Shown here one piece after another: positions 18,296 through 27,718 of a DNA stretch of 47,703 bases. How positions within the stretch are numbered: position 1 is the stretch's first letter; every line of letters begins with the position of its first letter. The notes below the pieces were generated by a model, which searched no databases, was not told where the DNA came from, and saw nothing but the letters and a program-made list of their open reading frames with translations. Source of the stretch: Oscillatoria sp. SIO1A7. GTDB taxonomy: Bacteria; Cyanobacteriota; Cyanobacteriia; Cyanobacteriales; Laspinemataceae. The stretch lies in the NCBI GenBank assembly GCA_010672965.1, contig JAAHFN010000054.1, positions 1-47,703 on the forward strand, written 5' to 3'. Both the position numbers and the translations under genes were made by a program.

Positions 18296-18407
18296 AGCAA
18301 ACGAGTTAAGACATTTATAAATGCTTGACTTATTACCTTGAGACTTTTGATTTTTGACTTTTGACTTATTACCTTGAGACTTCCGCGCAGCGGCACCTAG
18401 TGCTAGG
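18292..18407 (-). mobile_element. degenerate family C element abutting family A
   Basis: Reverse orientation relative to the copy at 11186. Shares GCAAACGAGTTAAGACATTTAT and the AAGTCAAAAGT-type core (here GACTTTTGACTTATTACC, partly duplicated). The far end is CTAGTGCTAGG, drifted from GTAGTGCTATA. Confidence 0.5.
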
Positions 18408-18411
18408 AAAA

Positions 18412-19434
18412 TTATGCTTTTTTGAGATGGCCAGTATCAGTCGTAATTTCGCTGGCAATGTCGCTCAAGCTAATATACTCGTCAGCCAAATTTTGCAAAA
18501 TATTGTTAGTTCTATCGGGCAAATTCAACACTATTACTCTCACTCCCCTTTGCTGCAGTTTTTTGACCAGAGGTAAAAAATCTCCATCGCCACTGCATAG
18601 AACGAGATTTTTAAAATTAAATCCATCGGACAGCACATCCACAGCTAAATCGACATCTACATTAGATTTGAAGCTGTTGCCATGCAAAATCGCTTCCTTA
18701 GTTATAATTGAGTAGCCGCGATCGCGCAAGTGTTTAAACCATAGTTTATTGTTGACCTTTCTGTCATTTTCGCCAACATAAATTCGTGCTTCTAGGGAGC
18801 CGAAACGACTATTAATATATCTTTTCAGCATTTCGTAATTAATTGGAATTCCGATAGCTTTAGCAGCGCAATCTAGATTGGCATAGTCTATCGCCATTAA
18901 AGTTTGCCGTTTAATGGGTACGATTTTCGAGGAAACCGGCCTTGCCGCCTGCTGCAGAGAGTCTATCTGCAGCTCTAATTGATGATTTATATTTACTAAT
19001 TGGTCTATTTCAGATCGCATCTCCTTATGGCGAGTCTGTTGAATTTTAATTTGTTCCTGCTGTTTTTCTTGTTGCTTTTTTTGTTTTTGTAATTGCCAAG
19101 TAAAACTTTGCATAGCTTTACTCCGATTGTCTATCATCTCCTTCTGGCGAGTCTGTTCGGCTTGCATTTGTTCCTGCTGTTTTGCTTGTTGCTTTTGTTG
19201 TTCTTGTAGTTCTTGTAGTTGGCCAGTAAAACTGTGGATAGCCTGACTCTGATTCTCTAACTGGGTCTCTAAGACTGTAGTTTTTGCTGAGGACAGATTT
19301 TCAATATGTCTTTGTCGTAAGGCCAGCGGAAGTCCGAACAAAGGATATGGGGAACGCCCGAAAACTGATGCCAATACAAACAGAGTAATCCAGGTGTAAC
19401 GGTTATCCAGAAGTCGCAAACAATTGGTTTTCAT
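18412..19434 (-). CDS. membrane-anchored coiled-coil NYN (LabA/DUF88-like PIN) domain protein
   Basis: 340 residues. A short N-terminal hydrophobic stretch (ITLFVLASVFGRSPYPLFGL, about 16-35) could anchor it. A long Gln/Lys/Glu coiled coil (about 45-165) with a repeated LQ(E/K)QQKQQ...QTRxKEM pattern follows. The C-terminal NYN domain (about 175-330) has the acidic metal-binding residues expected of PIN-like nucleases: LMAIDYANLD, VDVDLAVDVL and LCSGDGDFLPLVK. This matches the LabA/DUF88 group; the closest named cyanobacterial relative, LabA, is linked to circadian output, but most relatives are of unknown role. It may cleave RNA at the membrane (inference). ATG at 19434; no operon partner. 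Confidence 0.8.
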   Translation of the reverse strand: MKTNCLRLLDNRYTWITLFVLASVFGRSPYPLFGLPLALRQRHIENLSSAKTTVLETQLENQSQAIHSFTGQLQELQEQQKQQAKQQEQMQAEQTRQKEMIDNRSKAMQSFTWQLQKQKKQQEKQQEQIKIQQTRHKEMRSEIDQLVNINHQLELQIDSLQQAARPVSSKIVPIKRQTLMAIDYANLDCAAKAIGIPINYEMLKRYINSRFGSLEARIYVGENDRKVNNKLWFKHLRDRGYSIITKEAILHGNSFKSNVDVDLAVDVLSDGFNFKNLVLCSGDGDFLPLVKKLQQRGVRVIVLNLPDRTNNILQNLADEYISLSDIASEITTDTGHLKKA

Positions 19435-19764
19435 CGTCTAAAACTCAGTTGAGGTTCTCTTACTATATACATCGGGAGGATTAAGTAAGATCTATGCACT
19501 TCGGAAAGAAAAAGCAGGAGTTCTGTTGGGGAGCGAACTCTCCTAGCGCTTGCCAGATAAGGCTTTGGGGATTTTACCCTGCCCAGCAGTGACGGGTACG
19601 AGCGACGGACCAAGCCACACCCCCGAGCTAGGCTGTGGGGTGGTGGTGTTGCCTGAGTTGTGGGGCCGTTATAAAGATACAAAGGGCGATCGCAAACTAA
19701 AAATCTCTGCGTGCGAAACCCTCTCTGTAGCGCGGGTAAAGAGCGATCGCGCGCTAAAAGCTAT
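19435..19764. other. gene-free interval
   Basis: GC-rich, with a short inverted repeat around CACACCCCCGAGC...GTGGGGTGGTGG (19616-19650). An 83-codon minus-strand frame here has no family character. No tRNA fold found by eye. Confidence 0.45.
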
Positions 19765-20598
19765 TTACTGCATTCCCGGCCGTGGCAGAGCCAATCCTCC
19801 CGGACCGCCTTGATAGGAACCCCCTTGATAGCCCCCTTGATAGGAACTAGGTTCGGTGGGATTGATATAAGCCAAGCCAGACCCAGATGCGCTCCGGGTT
19901 GGCGGTTCGTCTTGGTGTTGAATCACTACGGGATTGTCGCGGTAGATACCGATCGCGCCGTCGAGCTTGGCATGAGCCAGATTCGCGCCCACCAGATTAG
20001 CACCGCTGAGATTCGCTCCGCTGAGATTCGCACCCCAGAGATTGGCGTTTCTCAGGTCTGCGCCGCTGAGGTTAGCATCTCTTAAATCAGCATCCACTAG
20101 CCGAACATTGGCCAAATCTGCATTAGCAAGAATTGCCGCCACTAGCCGAGCTTTGCCTAGATTGGCGTCGGTGAAGCGAGCCCCACTCATATTGGCATCA
20201 TTGAGATGGGAGCCAATCAGATTTATTCCCTGCAAGTTAGCACCGCAGAGATTCGCATCGGCTAGATTGGCATTGACGCAATTGGCAAAACTTAGGTCCG
20301 CGCCACTGAGGTTGACGTCCTGCAGTTTGGCTTCAAAAAGATTGGCGCTTTTGGCATCCAAACCGCTCAGGTCGCTCTTGCTCAGGTCGGCAGCGACTAA
20401 GTTGGCAAAACTAACATCGGCTCCGCTGAGGTTGGCATTAGTCAGATTGGTGCGCGAGAGATTGGCAAAGACTAATTTAGCGCCACTTAGGTCGGCCTTG
20501 CTCAGGTTAAACCGACAGAGGTTGGCATCATTGAGGTTGCCTCCCGGGCACTGCTTGGTTTCTAGTAACCGTTTGATGTGGGCGTTGTTTCCAGCCAT
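19765..20598 (-). CDS. pentapeptide-repeat protein
   Basis: 277 residues. From about residue 14 to 210 the sequence is a continuous pentapeptide array of the A(D/N)LSX type ([20 protein letters not shown] and similar), predicted to form a quadrilateral beta-helix. The tail is Gly/Gln/Tyr-rich ([13 protein letters not shown]). The start is placed at the internal ATG ([16 protein letters not shown]), since the [16 protein letters not shown] opening is typical of cyanobacterial members; an in-frame ATG at 20643 would add 15 atypical residues. No signal peptide or extra domain. The role is unknown; such proteins may act as scaffolds. Confidence 0.88.
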   Translation of the reverse strand: MAGNNAHIKRLLETKQCPGGNLNDANLCRFNLSKADLSGAKLVFANLSRTNLTNANLSGADVSFANLVAADLSKSDLSGLDAKSANLFEAKLQDVNLSGADLSFANCVNANLADANLCGANLQGINLIGSHLNDANMSGARFTDANLGKARLVAAILANADLANVRLVDADLRDANLSGADLRNANLWGANLSGANLSGANLVGANLAHAKLDGAIGIYRDNPVVIQHQDEPPTRSASGSGLAYINPTEPSSYQGGYQGGSYQGGPGGLALPRPGMQ

Positions 20599-20904
20599 GT
20601 CCTTATATATAAGAGCGGTATTTGCAGCGAAGGGAAGCCCCATTCACGCGGGTCCGACCCTAGTGCTGTAGCTCGTGGCCCTGCGACCTTTGTTTTTGCT
20701 TTCCTCATCGTAACGATTCTGATGGCAGATCGCGAGTTTCGCAGGCCAAGGAGAAAAATAAATACTGAAATTGCTGCAAGCATCGCCAATACCAGTAAAT
20801 AAGCGATCGCCTTTTTTGTAGGCCCATCCTTGTCTATCTTGGGACCTGATTAAAACTTCCTCAGTCAATGCCAAACCATTAATCTGAAGGGTCGATCGGG
20901 CCAA
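20562..20904 (-). pseudogene. small membrane protein gene with a frameshift at an A6 run
   Basis: Reading from a TTG at 20904 gives MARSTLQINGLALTEE... to WAYKK, then nonsense (GDRLFTG). Shifting frame by -1 at the six-A run (around 20812-20817) gives AIAYLLVLAMLAAISVFIFLLG, a convincing membrane helix followed by basic residues. The original was probably a roughly 110-residue single-helix protein. A AAA AAG is a slippery sequence, so slippage is possible, but a decayed gene or a sequence error is simpler. The 3' end overlaps the start of the pentapeptide gene. No family recognised. Confidence 0.45.
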
Positions 20905-21019
20905 ATAGCGATCGCTCTTCGGTTATCCCCTCCGCTCCCCCCGTCTCCCCGTCTCCCACTCCCCTCGTCTCGCTATGGTGGGGCTATTGAATAACGTATT
21001 TTTACAACCAACGGTCTCT

Positions 21020-21292
21020 ATGAATGTATTGCTGACGCCAGAACTAGAGCAATTGGTTGAAGAAAGGATTAAGGCTGGAAAGTATTCCTCTGCTATTGAG
21101 GTCATCCGCGAGGCATTATGGCTACTTGAAGAAAGAGATTACAGCGATCGCCTCAGCCAAGAAGAAATGAGAAAGGAAATTGCCATTGGCACCGAAGAAC
21201 TCAAAAGAGGAGAAGTGGCCGATGGGGAGGAAGTATTTCGAGAGCTGTACGAGAACATTCGTCGCTTCGTCGCCTATAGGAGTCAAACCTAA
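21020..21292 (+). CDS. ParD-like ribbon-helix-helix antitoxin, no partner toxin
   Basis: 90 residues from the ATG at 21020. MNVLLTPELEQLVEERIKAG followed by KYSSAIEVIREALWLLEERD is the ParD/CopG-type ribbon-helix-helix dimer; the helix after AGKYSSAIEVIREAL is the signature. A 15-residue upstream extension is open but lacks family character. In type II systems ParD neutralises a ParE toxin encoded just downstream. Here the next gene on the same strand begins 380 bases later and encodes a nuclease, so the toxin is missing or elsewhere. Confidence 0.8.
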   Translation: MNVLLTPELEQLVEERIKAGKYSSAIEVIREALWLLEERDYSDRLSQEEMRKEIAIGTEELKRGEVADGEEVFRELYENIRRFVAYRSQT

Positions 21293-21670
21293 CCTCCCGG
21301 GGTTTTCTTGTCTGCCCTGTCTGCCCCAACGCGCTCCCTATTGGTTCCCATTTCTAAAATATAAATAAAGAATTTCGATCTATTAATTCAAAAAAAGATA
21401 CCATATTTTCGCCTGAGCGACAGAAGCTCCTGCGGGCGCATCTCTGGCTTTCTGGCTCGCCCACACGAAACGCTCTCCTGTTTGGGCATAGCGAGGGATC
21501 CTGGTAGTCCTTTAGGGCAGTTTGGTAGCGGGCTAAGCGCGATCGCAATTGTTGCCTCAAGGGGCAACCTGGCAAAGCGCAAGCAAATAGGGCAAGCAGC
21601 GATCGCCTGTAACCGCTATTAGAGGCGACAGCAACAGATCGCTGACTCAAGCATCTAATAAAAAAGTCTT
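21293..21670. other. gene-free interval upstream of the nuclease gene
   Basis: I searched for a ParE frame and found none. Minus-strand frames here are Arg/Pro-rich and not convincing. GCGATCGC-type sites occur. No clear promoter. Confidence 0.45.
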
Positions 21671-24600
21671 ATGTCCAAAATAATCATCAACGAATTCTAC
21701 CGGGGTGGAAATCTAGATACCCAGGATGAATGGGTCGAACTTCTCATCATTGAAGACTTAACGGCTGCCGACCTAGAATCCTTTTTTGTAGGGGACTCGA
21801 CTGACACCACCGCTAGCAAGTTTTCTGCCTACCAATTTGGCAGCATGAGCGGCATAGCTGCCAATTTCCTCAAAGGAACGATTATAGTCATTGGTGGCAA
21901 TGCTGCTCTAAGCGAGGATACCAGTTACAACCCGAGCGGTGGCGATTGGAACCTTCTCCTGCGTACTGCTGGAAGCCATCTGACAAAACAAAATGGCGGA
22001 AACAATGGTAATTTCGCCGTTACTGACGTAGCCTACATTGATACCAGTAGCACCGGCGATACTATTTCCGCTGATGGTTTTGCCGTCAACTGGGACTCAT
22101 CCCCAGGAACTTTTGGCAGTAATGCCAATGTAACTGTTTCCGCTCCCGCTAACAATACTGGCGTTGTCCTAACCTCCAATCTAGCGGGCGCTACTACTGC
22201 TGCGAACTGGGATACTAGCATCGCCTTGAGCAGCATGACCTTGGGAAATCCCAACGGCGGTACAAATACAACTTTTATCAATGAGTTGCGTTTTACTCCT
22301 CCTGCCCTCGATGCGACAACTCCATTCAGCCCCACCGACAATGCCACTAATATCGCGGTTGATGCCAATCTTTCCGTAAAGTTTGACGAGGCAATTCAAA
22401 AAGGCACCGGCAACCTTGTCATCAAAAAAATCTCCGATAGCTCTATTGTCGAGATCTTTGATATAGCTACATCGGGGCAGATAAGCATCAGCGGCGACAG
22501 TTTAACGATTGACCCATCTAGCAATCTGGATTATTCAACGGCTTACTATGTAGAAATTGGTAGCGGGGCAATTACAGATTTAGCCGGAAACGCCTACGCT
22601 GGATTTTCCGGGAACGGTACTTGGAACTTCAGCACCGTTCCCATTACTAAAATCCACGATATCCAAGGCAATAGCAATATCAGCCCATTGGCCGGTCAAC
22701 TCCACATTATCGAAGGCATCGTCGTTGGCGACTTTCAGGGAAGTAGCGGGCTTAGCGGCTTTTTCGTCCAAGAAGAAGATAGCGATATTGACGCCGACCC
22801 TACCACCTCCGAAGGAATATTCATAGACGACGGTAGCTCTCCAGCGGTAGATGTAAGCGTCGGCGATAAAGTACGGGTGACGGGAACTGTAATCGAGTCC
22901 ATTAGCTTAACCGCACTCAGCATTAGTAGTAATGTCGCTGTTGTCAGTAGCGGCAACTCTCTCCCGACGGCTGTAACTATTAACGACTTGGCAGCAGCCA
23001 ACGCCGCTTCCCTAGAACGCTACGAAGGGATGCAGGTTAATTTTAGCGAAACTTTAACCCTAGCCGAATATTACCAACTGGGTCGTTACGGTGAAGTAGT
23101 TCTTTCTGCCGGCGGGCGGCAACAGCAATTAACCCATAACAACGCCCCCAGCGTCTCCGGTTACAGCAACCATTTAACCCAAATTGCCAATAGTCGCATA
23201 GTTCTCGACGATGGCAGCAATGATAGTTTTCCCGACCCGATTATCTTTGGGCGCGGTGGCAATCCGCTTAGCGCTACCAATCTGCTGCGCGGTGGCGATA
23301 CGGTAGCAGGTTTGTCGGGTATTTTAGATTATCGCTTTGGCGACTATCGGGTGCAAACTAATAGTGGCGTTAATTTTAATGCGACTAACAATCGCCCTGC
23401 AAGTCCCCCCACTGTGGGCGGAACTCTTAAGGTCGCCAGCTTCAATTTGGAAAATTACTTCAATACTATTGATAATGGCTCCAACAACGCCCGGGGAGCC
23501 GATAGCGCTACAGAGTTTGCGCGCCAGAAAGATAAGCTCGTTTCGGCACTGACGGGACTGGACGCCGATATTGTCGGTTTGATGGAAATCGAAAATAACG
23601 GCTATGGAGCGGGCAGCGCTATTCAAGATTTGGTTAATTCCCTAAACGCTGCTGCCGGTGCCGGAACTTACGATTTCGTCAATCCGGGCTTGTCACAACT
23701 AGGGACAGATGCCATTAGCGTCGGTTTTCTCTATAAGCCCGCTACGGTTAGTCTCGTTGGTTCTGCAGCAACCAAGAGCGATGGTGCTTTCAGCAGTTTT
23801 AACCGCCAGCCTTTAGCTCAAACTTTTCAGGAAATCGCCAGCGGCGAAAAACTTACAGTTGCCGTCAACCACTTTAAATCCAAGGGTTCGCTCACGGGTT
23901 TGGCTCAAGATAACGACCAGGGAGACGGACAAGGTAATAATAATTTCACCCGCAACCAAGCAGCCCAAGACCTAACTGCATGGCTGGCTACTGACCCGAC
24001 CGGCAGCGGCGATGCGGATTTTCTGACTCTCGGCGATCTTAACGCCTACGCCCAGGAAGACCCGATCGCGACAATTAAAAATGCGGGCTATACGAATTTA
24101 ATCGAAAAATTCAACGGAGCCGATGCTTACTCTTTTGTTTTTGACGGACAAATCGGCTATCTAGACCATGCTCTAGCCAATACCAGCTTGACTCCCCAAG
24201 TGACGGGAGTCGGAGAATGGCATATTAACGCCGACGAACCGAATGTTTTCGACTACAACGACAATACCGTAGATGCCGGGGAAGATGCCAGCAATCCTCC
24301 TCGCAATATTCCGGCGCTCTATGAGGCAAATGTCTTCCGCAGCTCCGACCACGACCCGGTGCTAATTGGTCTAAATTTGAATGAGGCACCAGTTCTGGAC
24401 AATAGCGGCAGTCCAACCCTAACCGCGATCGACGAAGATGCCACTAATCCCGCAAGCACTGCCGTGGGCGACTTGATTAACGGCATATTCAGCGATTCCA
24501 ATCTCAACAATGAAAAAGGAATTGCCGTTACGGCTGTAGAGAATAGCAACGGAACTTGGCAATATTCTCTCGACGGTACGAGCTGGAGTTCTTTGGCCGC

Positions 24601-26683
24601 TGCGACGGAAACTGCTGCCCGAGTTTTGTCGGCAACTTCCCAAATCCGCTTTCTGCCTGCTGCGGATTTTAGCGGTACTGTAGCTGACGGGATTTCCTTC
24701 CGAGCTTGGGACGGAACCAGCGGCAGTAACGGCGCAACTATAGATGCGAGTATTAATGGCGGAGCGACTGCGTTTAGTACGGCGACGGAAACTGCCAGCA
24801 TTACTGTTAATGCGATTAACGACGCGCCGAGCTTTAGCAAAGGAGCCGACCAAACTGCTAACCAAAATGCGGGAGCGCAGACGGTTCGCAATTGGGCAAC
24901 GGCGATTTCCCCGGGGGGCGGTTCTGACGAAGCGAGCCAAACTCTTACTTTTACGGCGACTAACGATAACAATGGCTTGTTTTCGGTGCAGCCAGAAATT
25001 GCCAGTGACGGCACTCTTACTTATACTCCGACTGCTGGTGCTTCTGGTAGCGCTACGGTTTCGGTTAGCCTGCAAGATAATGGCGACACTGCGGGAGGAG
25101 GCCAAGATACTTCGGCAATCCAAACTTTTGCGATCGCCATTAATCCCGCTACCAATTCCTCTAACAATAATAACGATAACTCTGGAACGGGAACTGAAAC
25201 TAGCACTGGGACTGGAACTGGAACCGGGATGGGAACTGGAACTAGCACTGGCAGCAGCAATTCTAATTCTGGGACGGGGACTGAAACTGGTACTGAAACT
25301 GAGACGGGTTCCAATACTAGCACTGGCAATTCTAATTCTAATTCTGTAACTGAAACCGGGACGGGAACTGAAACTAGCACTGGCAGCAATTCTAATTCTG
25401 GGACTGGAAATGGAACTAGGACGATCGCCGATAATAATAGTGGGAACGTTGCTGATGCTGAGACAGGGATTAATCTGGCGAGCGATCGTAGCGCCAATCT
25501 CAGCTTGCCGATCGCCCCTCTACCTGGCACTGAAATAGCGACAGTCTCGGCATTGGGGCAAACCAATTCGCTTTGTGCCCCGATGCCAGCAGCGCCAGAA
25601 GTTAACTTTGAGGATTTAACGGGTTTAACTCAGGCAAATGGCGGTTCGGGCAACGATACCCTTATCGGCGGCAGTGGCAGCGACCTGCTGATGGGTCATA
25701 CTGGCAATGATTTGCTACAGGGGCAAGGCAGCGGCGATACTCTTATTGGCGGCAATGGTAGCGAAAACAATAGCGAAAATCTTAGCGAAAATTCTATTAA
25801 TACTGAGGCAGACCGCGACCTGCTCTATGGCAACCGGGGCAATGACTTGCTGCAAGGAAACGAAGGGGAAGACACTATATATTCTGGCCAAGATAACGAT
25901 ATCGCCCACGGCGGCCGAAACGCAGATTTAATTTATGGCGACTTGGGCAATGACACTCTGATGGGGGACAAGGACAACGACAGTCTCTATGGCGGTTCAA
26001 GCAACTCAGGAGTGCCAGACGCAGACGGGCAAGACTTGCTCTATGGCGGTTCTGGCAATGACTACCTCAATGGCAACCAAGGTAACGATTCCCTTTCTGG
26101 CGGCGAGGGCAACGATACCCTGCGGGGAGGCAAAAACTCCGACCTCCTGCATGGAGATGCTGGCGACGACCTATTATATGGAGATAATGGCTCCGACAAT
26201 ATCTGCGGCGGCGACGGCAACGATACCATCTTTGGCGGAACTGGCAGCGAAGACGCGATCGGCTCGGCGGGAGATCGAGACCTTATCTGCGGCGGCGCTG
26301 GCAACGATTTCCTCAATGGCAACGAAGGGCAAGATAGCCTAGAGGGCGGCGATGGCGAGGATACTCTGCGCGGAGGTAAGGATAATGACTGGCTCGCTGG
26401 CTCTGATGGCAACGACCTGTTGGATGGCGATCGCGGTAACGATACTTTAAGCGGGGGTATTGGTAGCGATCGCTTTGTCTTAGAACCCGGAGACGGCAGC
26501 GACATTATTGTCGATTTCCAAGACGGTATAGATTGGCTGGTTTTAGGCGGCGGCTTGACCGTTAGCGACCTGACAATTAGTCAAAGTAATAACGCGACAG
26601 CGATTAATTTTGGCCAAGAAACCTTCGCCACTCTGACCGGCTTGGCCGCTAACCAAATTACCTCTGTAGATTTTATCGTCTAG
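21671..26683 (+). CDS. ExeM/NucH-like secreted nuclease with RTX repeats
   Basis: 1670 residues. Domains in order: an N-terminal lamin-tail-like domain (about 1-200, begins SKIIINEFYRGG...DEWVELL); an SbsA Ig-like domain (about 207-320, AVDANLSVKFDEAI); an OB-fold (about 327-447, IHDIQGNSNISPLAGQ); an endonuclease/exonuclease/phosphatase domain (about 582-902, with VASFNLENYF, GLMEIENNG, AVNHFKSKG, LGDLNAY and SSDHDPVLIG as catalytic motifs); Ig/cadherin-like repeats (about 910-1160); a Thr/Gly/Glu/Ser linker (about 1160-1263); and many GGxGxDxLxG calcium-binding RTX nonapeptides (about 1320-1603). There is no N-terminal signal peptide; RTX repeats and the C-terminal end (ITSVDFIV) suggest type I secretion. 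Such enzymes degrade extracellular DNA, plausibly for phosphate scavenging. No secretion genes adjoin. ATG at 21671. Confidence 0.9.
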   Translation: MSKIIINEFYRGGNLDTQDEWVELLIIEDLTAADLESFFVGDSTDTTASKFSAYQFGSMSGIAANFLKGTIIVIGGNAALSEDTSYNPSGGDWNLLLRTAGSHLTKQNGGNNGNFAVTDVAYIDTSSTGDTISADGFAVNWDSSPGTFGSNANVTVSAPANNTGVVLTSNLAGATTAANWDTSIALSSMTLGNPNGGTNTTFINELRFTPPALDATTPFSPTDNATNIAVDANLSVKFDEAIQKGTGNLVIKKISDSSIVEIFDIATSGQISISGDSLTIDPSSNLDYSTAYYVEIGSGAITDLAGNAYAGFSGNGTWNFSTVPITKIHDIQGNSNISPLAGQLHIIEGIVVGDFQGSSGLSGFFVQEEDSDIDADPTTSEGIFIDDGSSPAVDVSVGDKVRVTGTVIESISLTALSISSNVAVVSSGNSLPTAVTINDLAAANAASLERYEGMQVNFSETLTLAEYYQLGRYGEVVLSAGGRQQQLTHNNAPSVSGYSNHLTQIANSRIVLDDGSNDSFPDPIIFGRGGNPLSATNLLRGGDTVAGLSGILDYRFGDYRVQTNSGVNFNATNNRPASPPTVGGTLKVASFNLENYFNTIDNGSNNARGADSATEFARQKDKLVSALTGLDADIVGLMEIENNGYGAGSAIQDLVNSLNAAAGAGTYDFVNPGLSQLGTDAISVGFLYKPATVSLVGSAATKSDGAFSSFNRQPLAQTFQEIASGEKLTVAVNHFKSKGSLTGLAQDNDQGDGQGNNNFTRNQAAQDLTAWLATDPTGSGDADFLTLGDLNAYAQEDPIATIKNAGYTNLIEKFNGADAYSFVFDGQIGYLDHALANTSLTPQVTGVGEWHINADEPNVFDYNDNTVDAGEDASNPPRNIPALYEANVFRSSDHDPVLIGLNLNEAPVLDNSGSPTLTAIDEDATNPASTAVGDLINGIFSDSNLNNEKGIAVTAVENSNGTWQYSLDGTSWSSLAAATETAARVLSATSQIRFLPAADFSGTVADGISFRAWDGTSGSNGATIDASINGGATAFSTATETASITVNAINDAPSFSKGADQTANQNAGAQTVRNWATAISPGGGSDEASQTLTFTATNDNNGLFSVQPEIASDGTLTYTPTAGASGSATVSVSLQDNGDTAGGGQDTSAIQTFAIAINPATNSSNNNNDNSGTGTETSTGTGTGTGMGTGTSTGSSNSNSGTGTETGTETETGSNTSTGNSNSNSVTETGTGTETSTGSNSNSGTGNGTRTIADNNSGNVADAETGINLASDRSANLSLPIAPLPGTEIATVSALGQTNSLCAPMPAAPEVNFEDLTGLTQANGGSGNDTLIGGSGSDLLMGHTGNDLLQGQGSGDTLIGGNGSENNSENLSENSINTEADRDLLYGNRGNDLLQGNEGEDTIYSGQDNDIAHGGRNADLIYGDLGNDTLMGDKDNDSLYGGSSNSGVPDADGQDLLYGGSGNDYLNGNQGNDSLSGGEGNDTLRGGKNSDLLHGDAGDDLLYGDNGSDNICGGDGNDTIFGGTGSEDAIGSAGDRDLICGGAGNDFLNGNEGQDSLEGGDGEDTLRGGKDNDWLAGSDGNDLLDGDRGNDTLSGGIGSDRFVLEPGDGSDIIVDFQDGIDWLVLGGGLTVSDLTISQSNNATAINFGQETFATLTGLAANQITSVDFIV

Positions 26684-26700
26684 TCCTCTCGGCTAATTGA

Positions 26701-26731
26701 GAAGCCCGGTTTTTTGAAGAAACCGGGCTTC
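26701..26731. terminator. hairpin after the nuclease gene, possible terminator
   Basis: A 12-bp perfect stem (GAAGCCCGGTTT with AAACCGGGCTTC) and a 7-base loop, beginning 18 bases after the nuclease stop. No T tract follows. The same stem occurs at 18090-18119, so it may be a repeat used as a transcript end. Related AGAAACCGGGTTTCTT (26778-26793) and AGAAACCCGGTTTCTT lie further right, with TTTTGGT / ACCAAAA between, plus a family A end (26861-26876). Confidence 0.55.
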
Positions 26732-26898
26732 TGGCTCGCTTCTGGCTCGCTTCTGGCTCCCAGTTTATTTATAGCCTAGAAACCGGGTTTCTTATCAAAA
26801 TTTTGGTGTTGTTACCAAAATTATCGCAGAAACCCGGTTTCTTTAGCAAGACTTAAGTAAATTGAGAACCGCTATATATTACACAACGTCTTACATCA

Positions 26899-27441
26899 CT
26901 AAAAACAGAATATTGGGTATTCTTCATAGAGTCGAGATGCAATAGTTTGGTATTCAATTATGTCGTCTCGGAGGAAAAAACTGTCCGTTCCATCGTAGGC
27001 ACGATCGTTTGGAGGCGTATAGTTCCAAGTAATGTAGATAGCTTCGCCTTCAATCGTTTCGGGAGCGATTATATTGTTGCCATCTGCAAATATGTCAAAA
27101 AGGCTCTCAAAAACGCAGGCCACTTCGTCGATACCTTTGTAAATTTCGTTGTTGAGAATCAAGACAGAGTCTTCCGAATAGTCAGACATTATCTCATCTA
27201 TATCGGAGTTGTCCCATGCCTCAATGTGGTGTTCCCATACTTCTCTGGTTTGTTCCGTCGTGTATTCGTCCATGTAATAATAGGCCACCAAATTGGAGTT
27301 TATGCTCGGTTCCGCATTTGGAACAGAAGCATTCGCCAAGGCTGGAGCCGAGAAACATAGGAAGCAAAAACCTATAGCGATCGCGCTTAATACAGTGGCT
27401 TTTAACCGCTCCAAAACCCCCAAGGGATTTATACGAATCAT
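26899..27441 (-). CDS. secreted NTF2/SnoaL-like small protein
   Basis: 180 residues. The N-terminus (MIRINPLGVLERLKATVLSA) leads into a signal peptide with a hydrophobic core (IAIGFCFLCFSAPALANA), predicted to be cleaved after ANA. The mature part (about 60-180) looks like an NTF2/SnoaL-like alpha+beta barrel: EVWEHHIEAWDNSDIDEIMS, YSEDSVLILNN and YKGIDEVACVFESLFDIFAD. These folds host small-molecule hydrolases, isomerases or plain dimeric scaffolds; no substrate is suggested. AGGAG (27451-27455 region, minus strand) nine or so bases before the ATG supports the start. Confidence 0.7.
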   Translation of the reverse strand: MIRINPLGVLERLKATVLSAIAIGFCFLCFSAPALANASVPNAEPSINSNLVAYYYMDEYTTEQTREVWEHHIEAWDNSDIDEIMSDYSEDSVLILNNEIYKGIDEVACVFESLFDIFADGNNIIAPETIEGEAIYITWNYTPPNDRAYDGTDSFFLRDDIIEYQTIASRLYEEYPIFCF

Positions 27442-27634
27442 TGACAATCTCCTTACAACTCTACAATCTACAAACTGACAATACCTTGTACAGAAAACCT
27501 TTCTTTATTTAGGTTTCTCCTTGTTAATTGTCCTTCACCAAATTATGGCATTTTTAGTTTGCATCATAAATAAAAATTAAATACGGCGTTCAATTTTTCA
27601 CAAAGACATATAAAAAATTTTTTTTTGAGAGAGA

Positions 27635-27672
27635 GCGATCGCGAATCTAGTTATTGCTATATTCGCGATCGC
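27635..27672. terminator. HIP1-based hairpin after the lyase gene
   Basis: GCGATCGCGAAT (27635-27646) is perfectly complementary to ATTCGCGATCGC (27661-27672) around a 14-base loop, 47 bases after the stop of the GH31 gene. On the minus strand an A tract and then a T tract follow. Two HIP1 octamers form the stem, so it might also be a chance product of HIP1 abundance. Confidence 0.5.
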
Positions 27673-27718
27673 CCCAATACTAGAAGATGCTTAAGTTAAG
27701 ACGAACCCAAGCAACATC

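Larger units (their letters stand above)
17845..18411. other. gene-free interval packed with small elements
   Basis: From left to right: a half element with GCACTAC...TTAGGACA (17879-17903, family D end), GCTGACTGCT repeats, GGGGAATGGG repeats (about 18000-18045), the AAGCCCGG hairpin, family A copy 4 and a degenerate family C copy. No gene. Confidence 0.7.

Noticed and set aside
19550-19660. GC-rich fold that might be a tRNA or small RNA
   Set aside because: No acceptor stem, anticodon arm or T-loop consensus could be fitted by eye.
19431-19682. 83-codon minus-strand frame upstream of the NYN gene
   Set aside because: No recognisable domain, ribosome site or conserved pattern; overlaps the next gene's start.
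24319-25566. Long minus-strand frames opposite the nuclease gene
   Set aside because: Low-complexity Val/Pro/Leu shadows of the Ig-like and Thr/Gly linker coding sequence.
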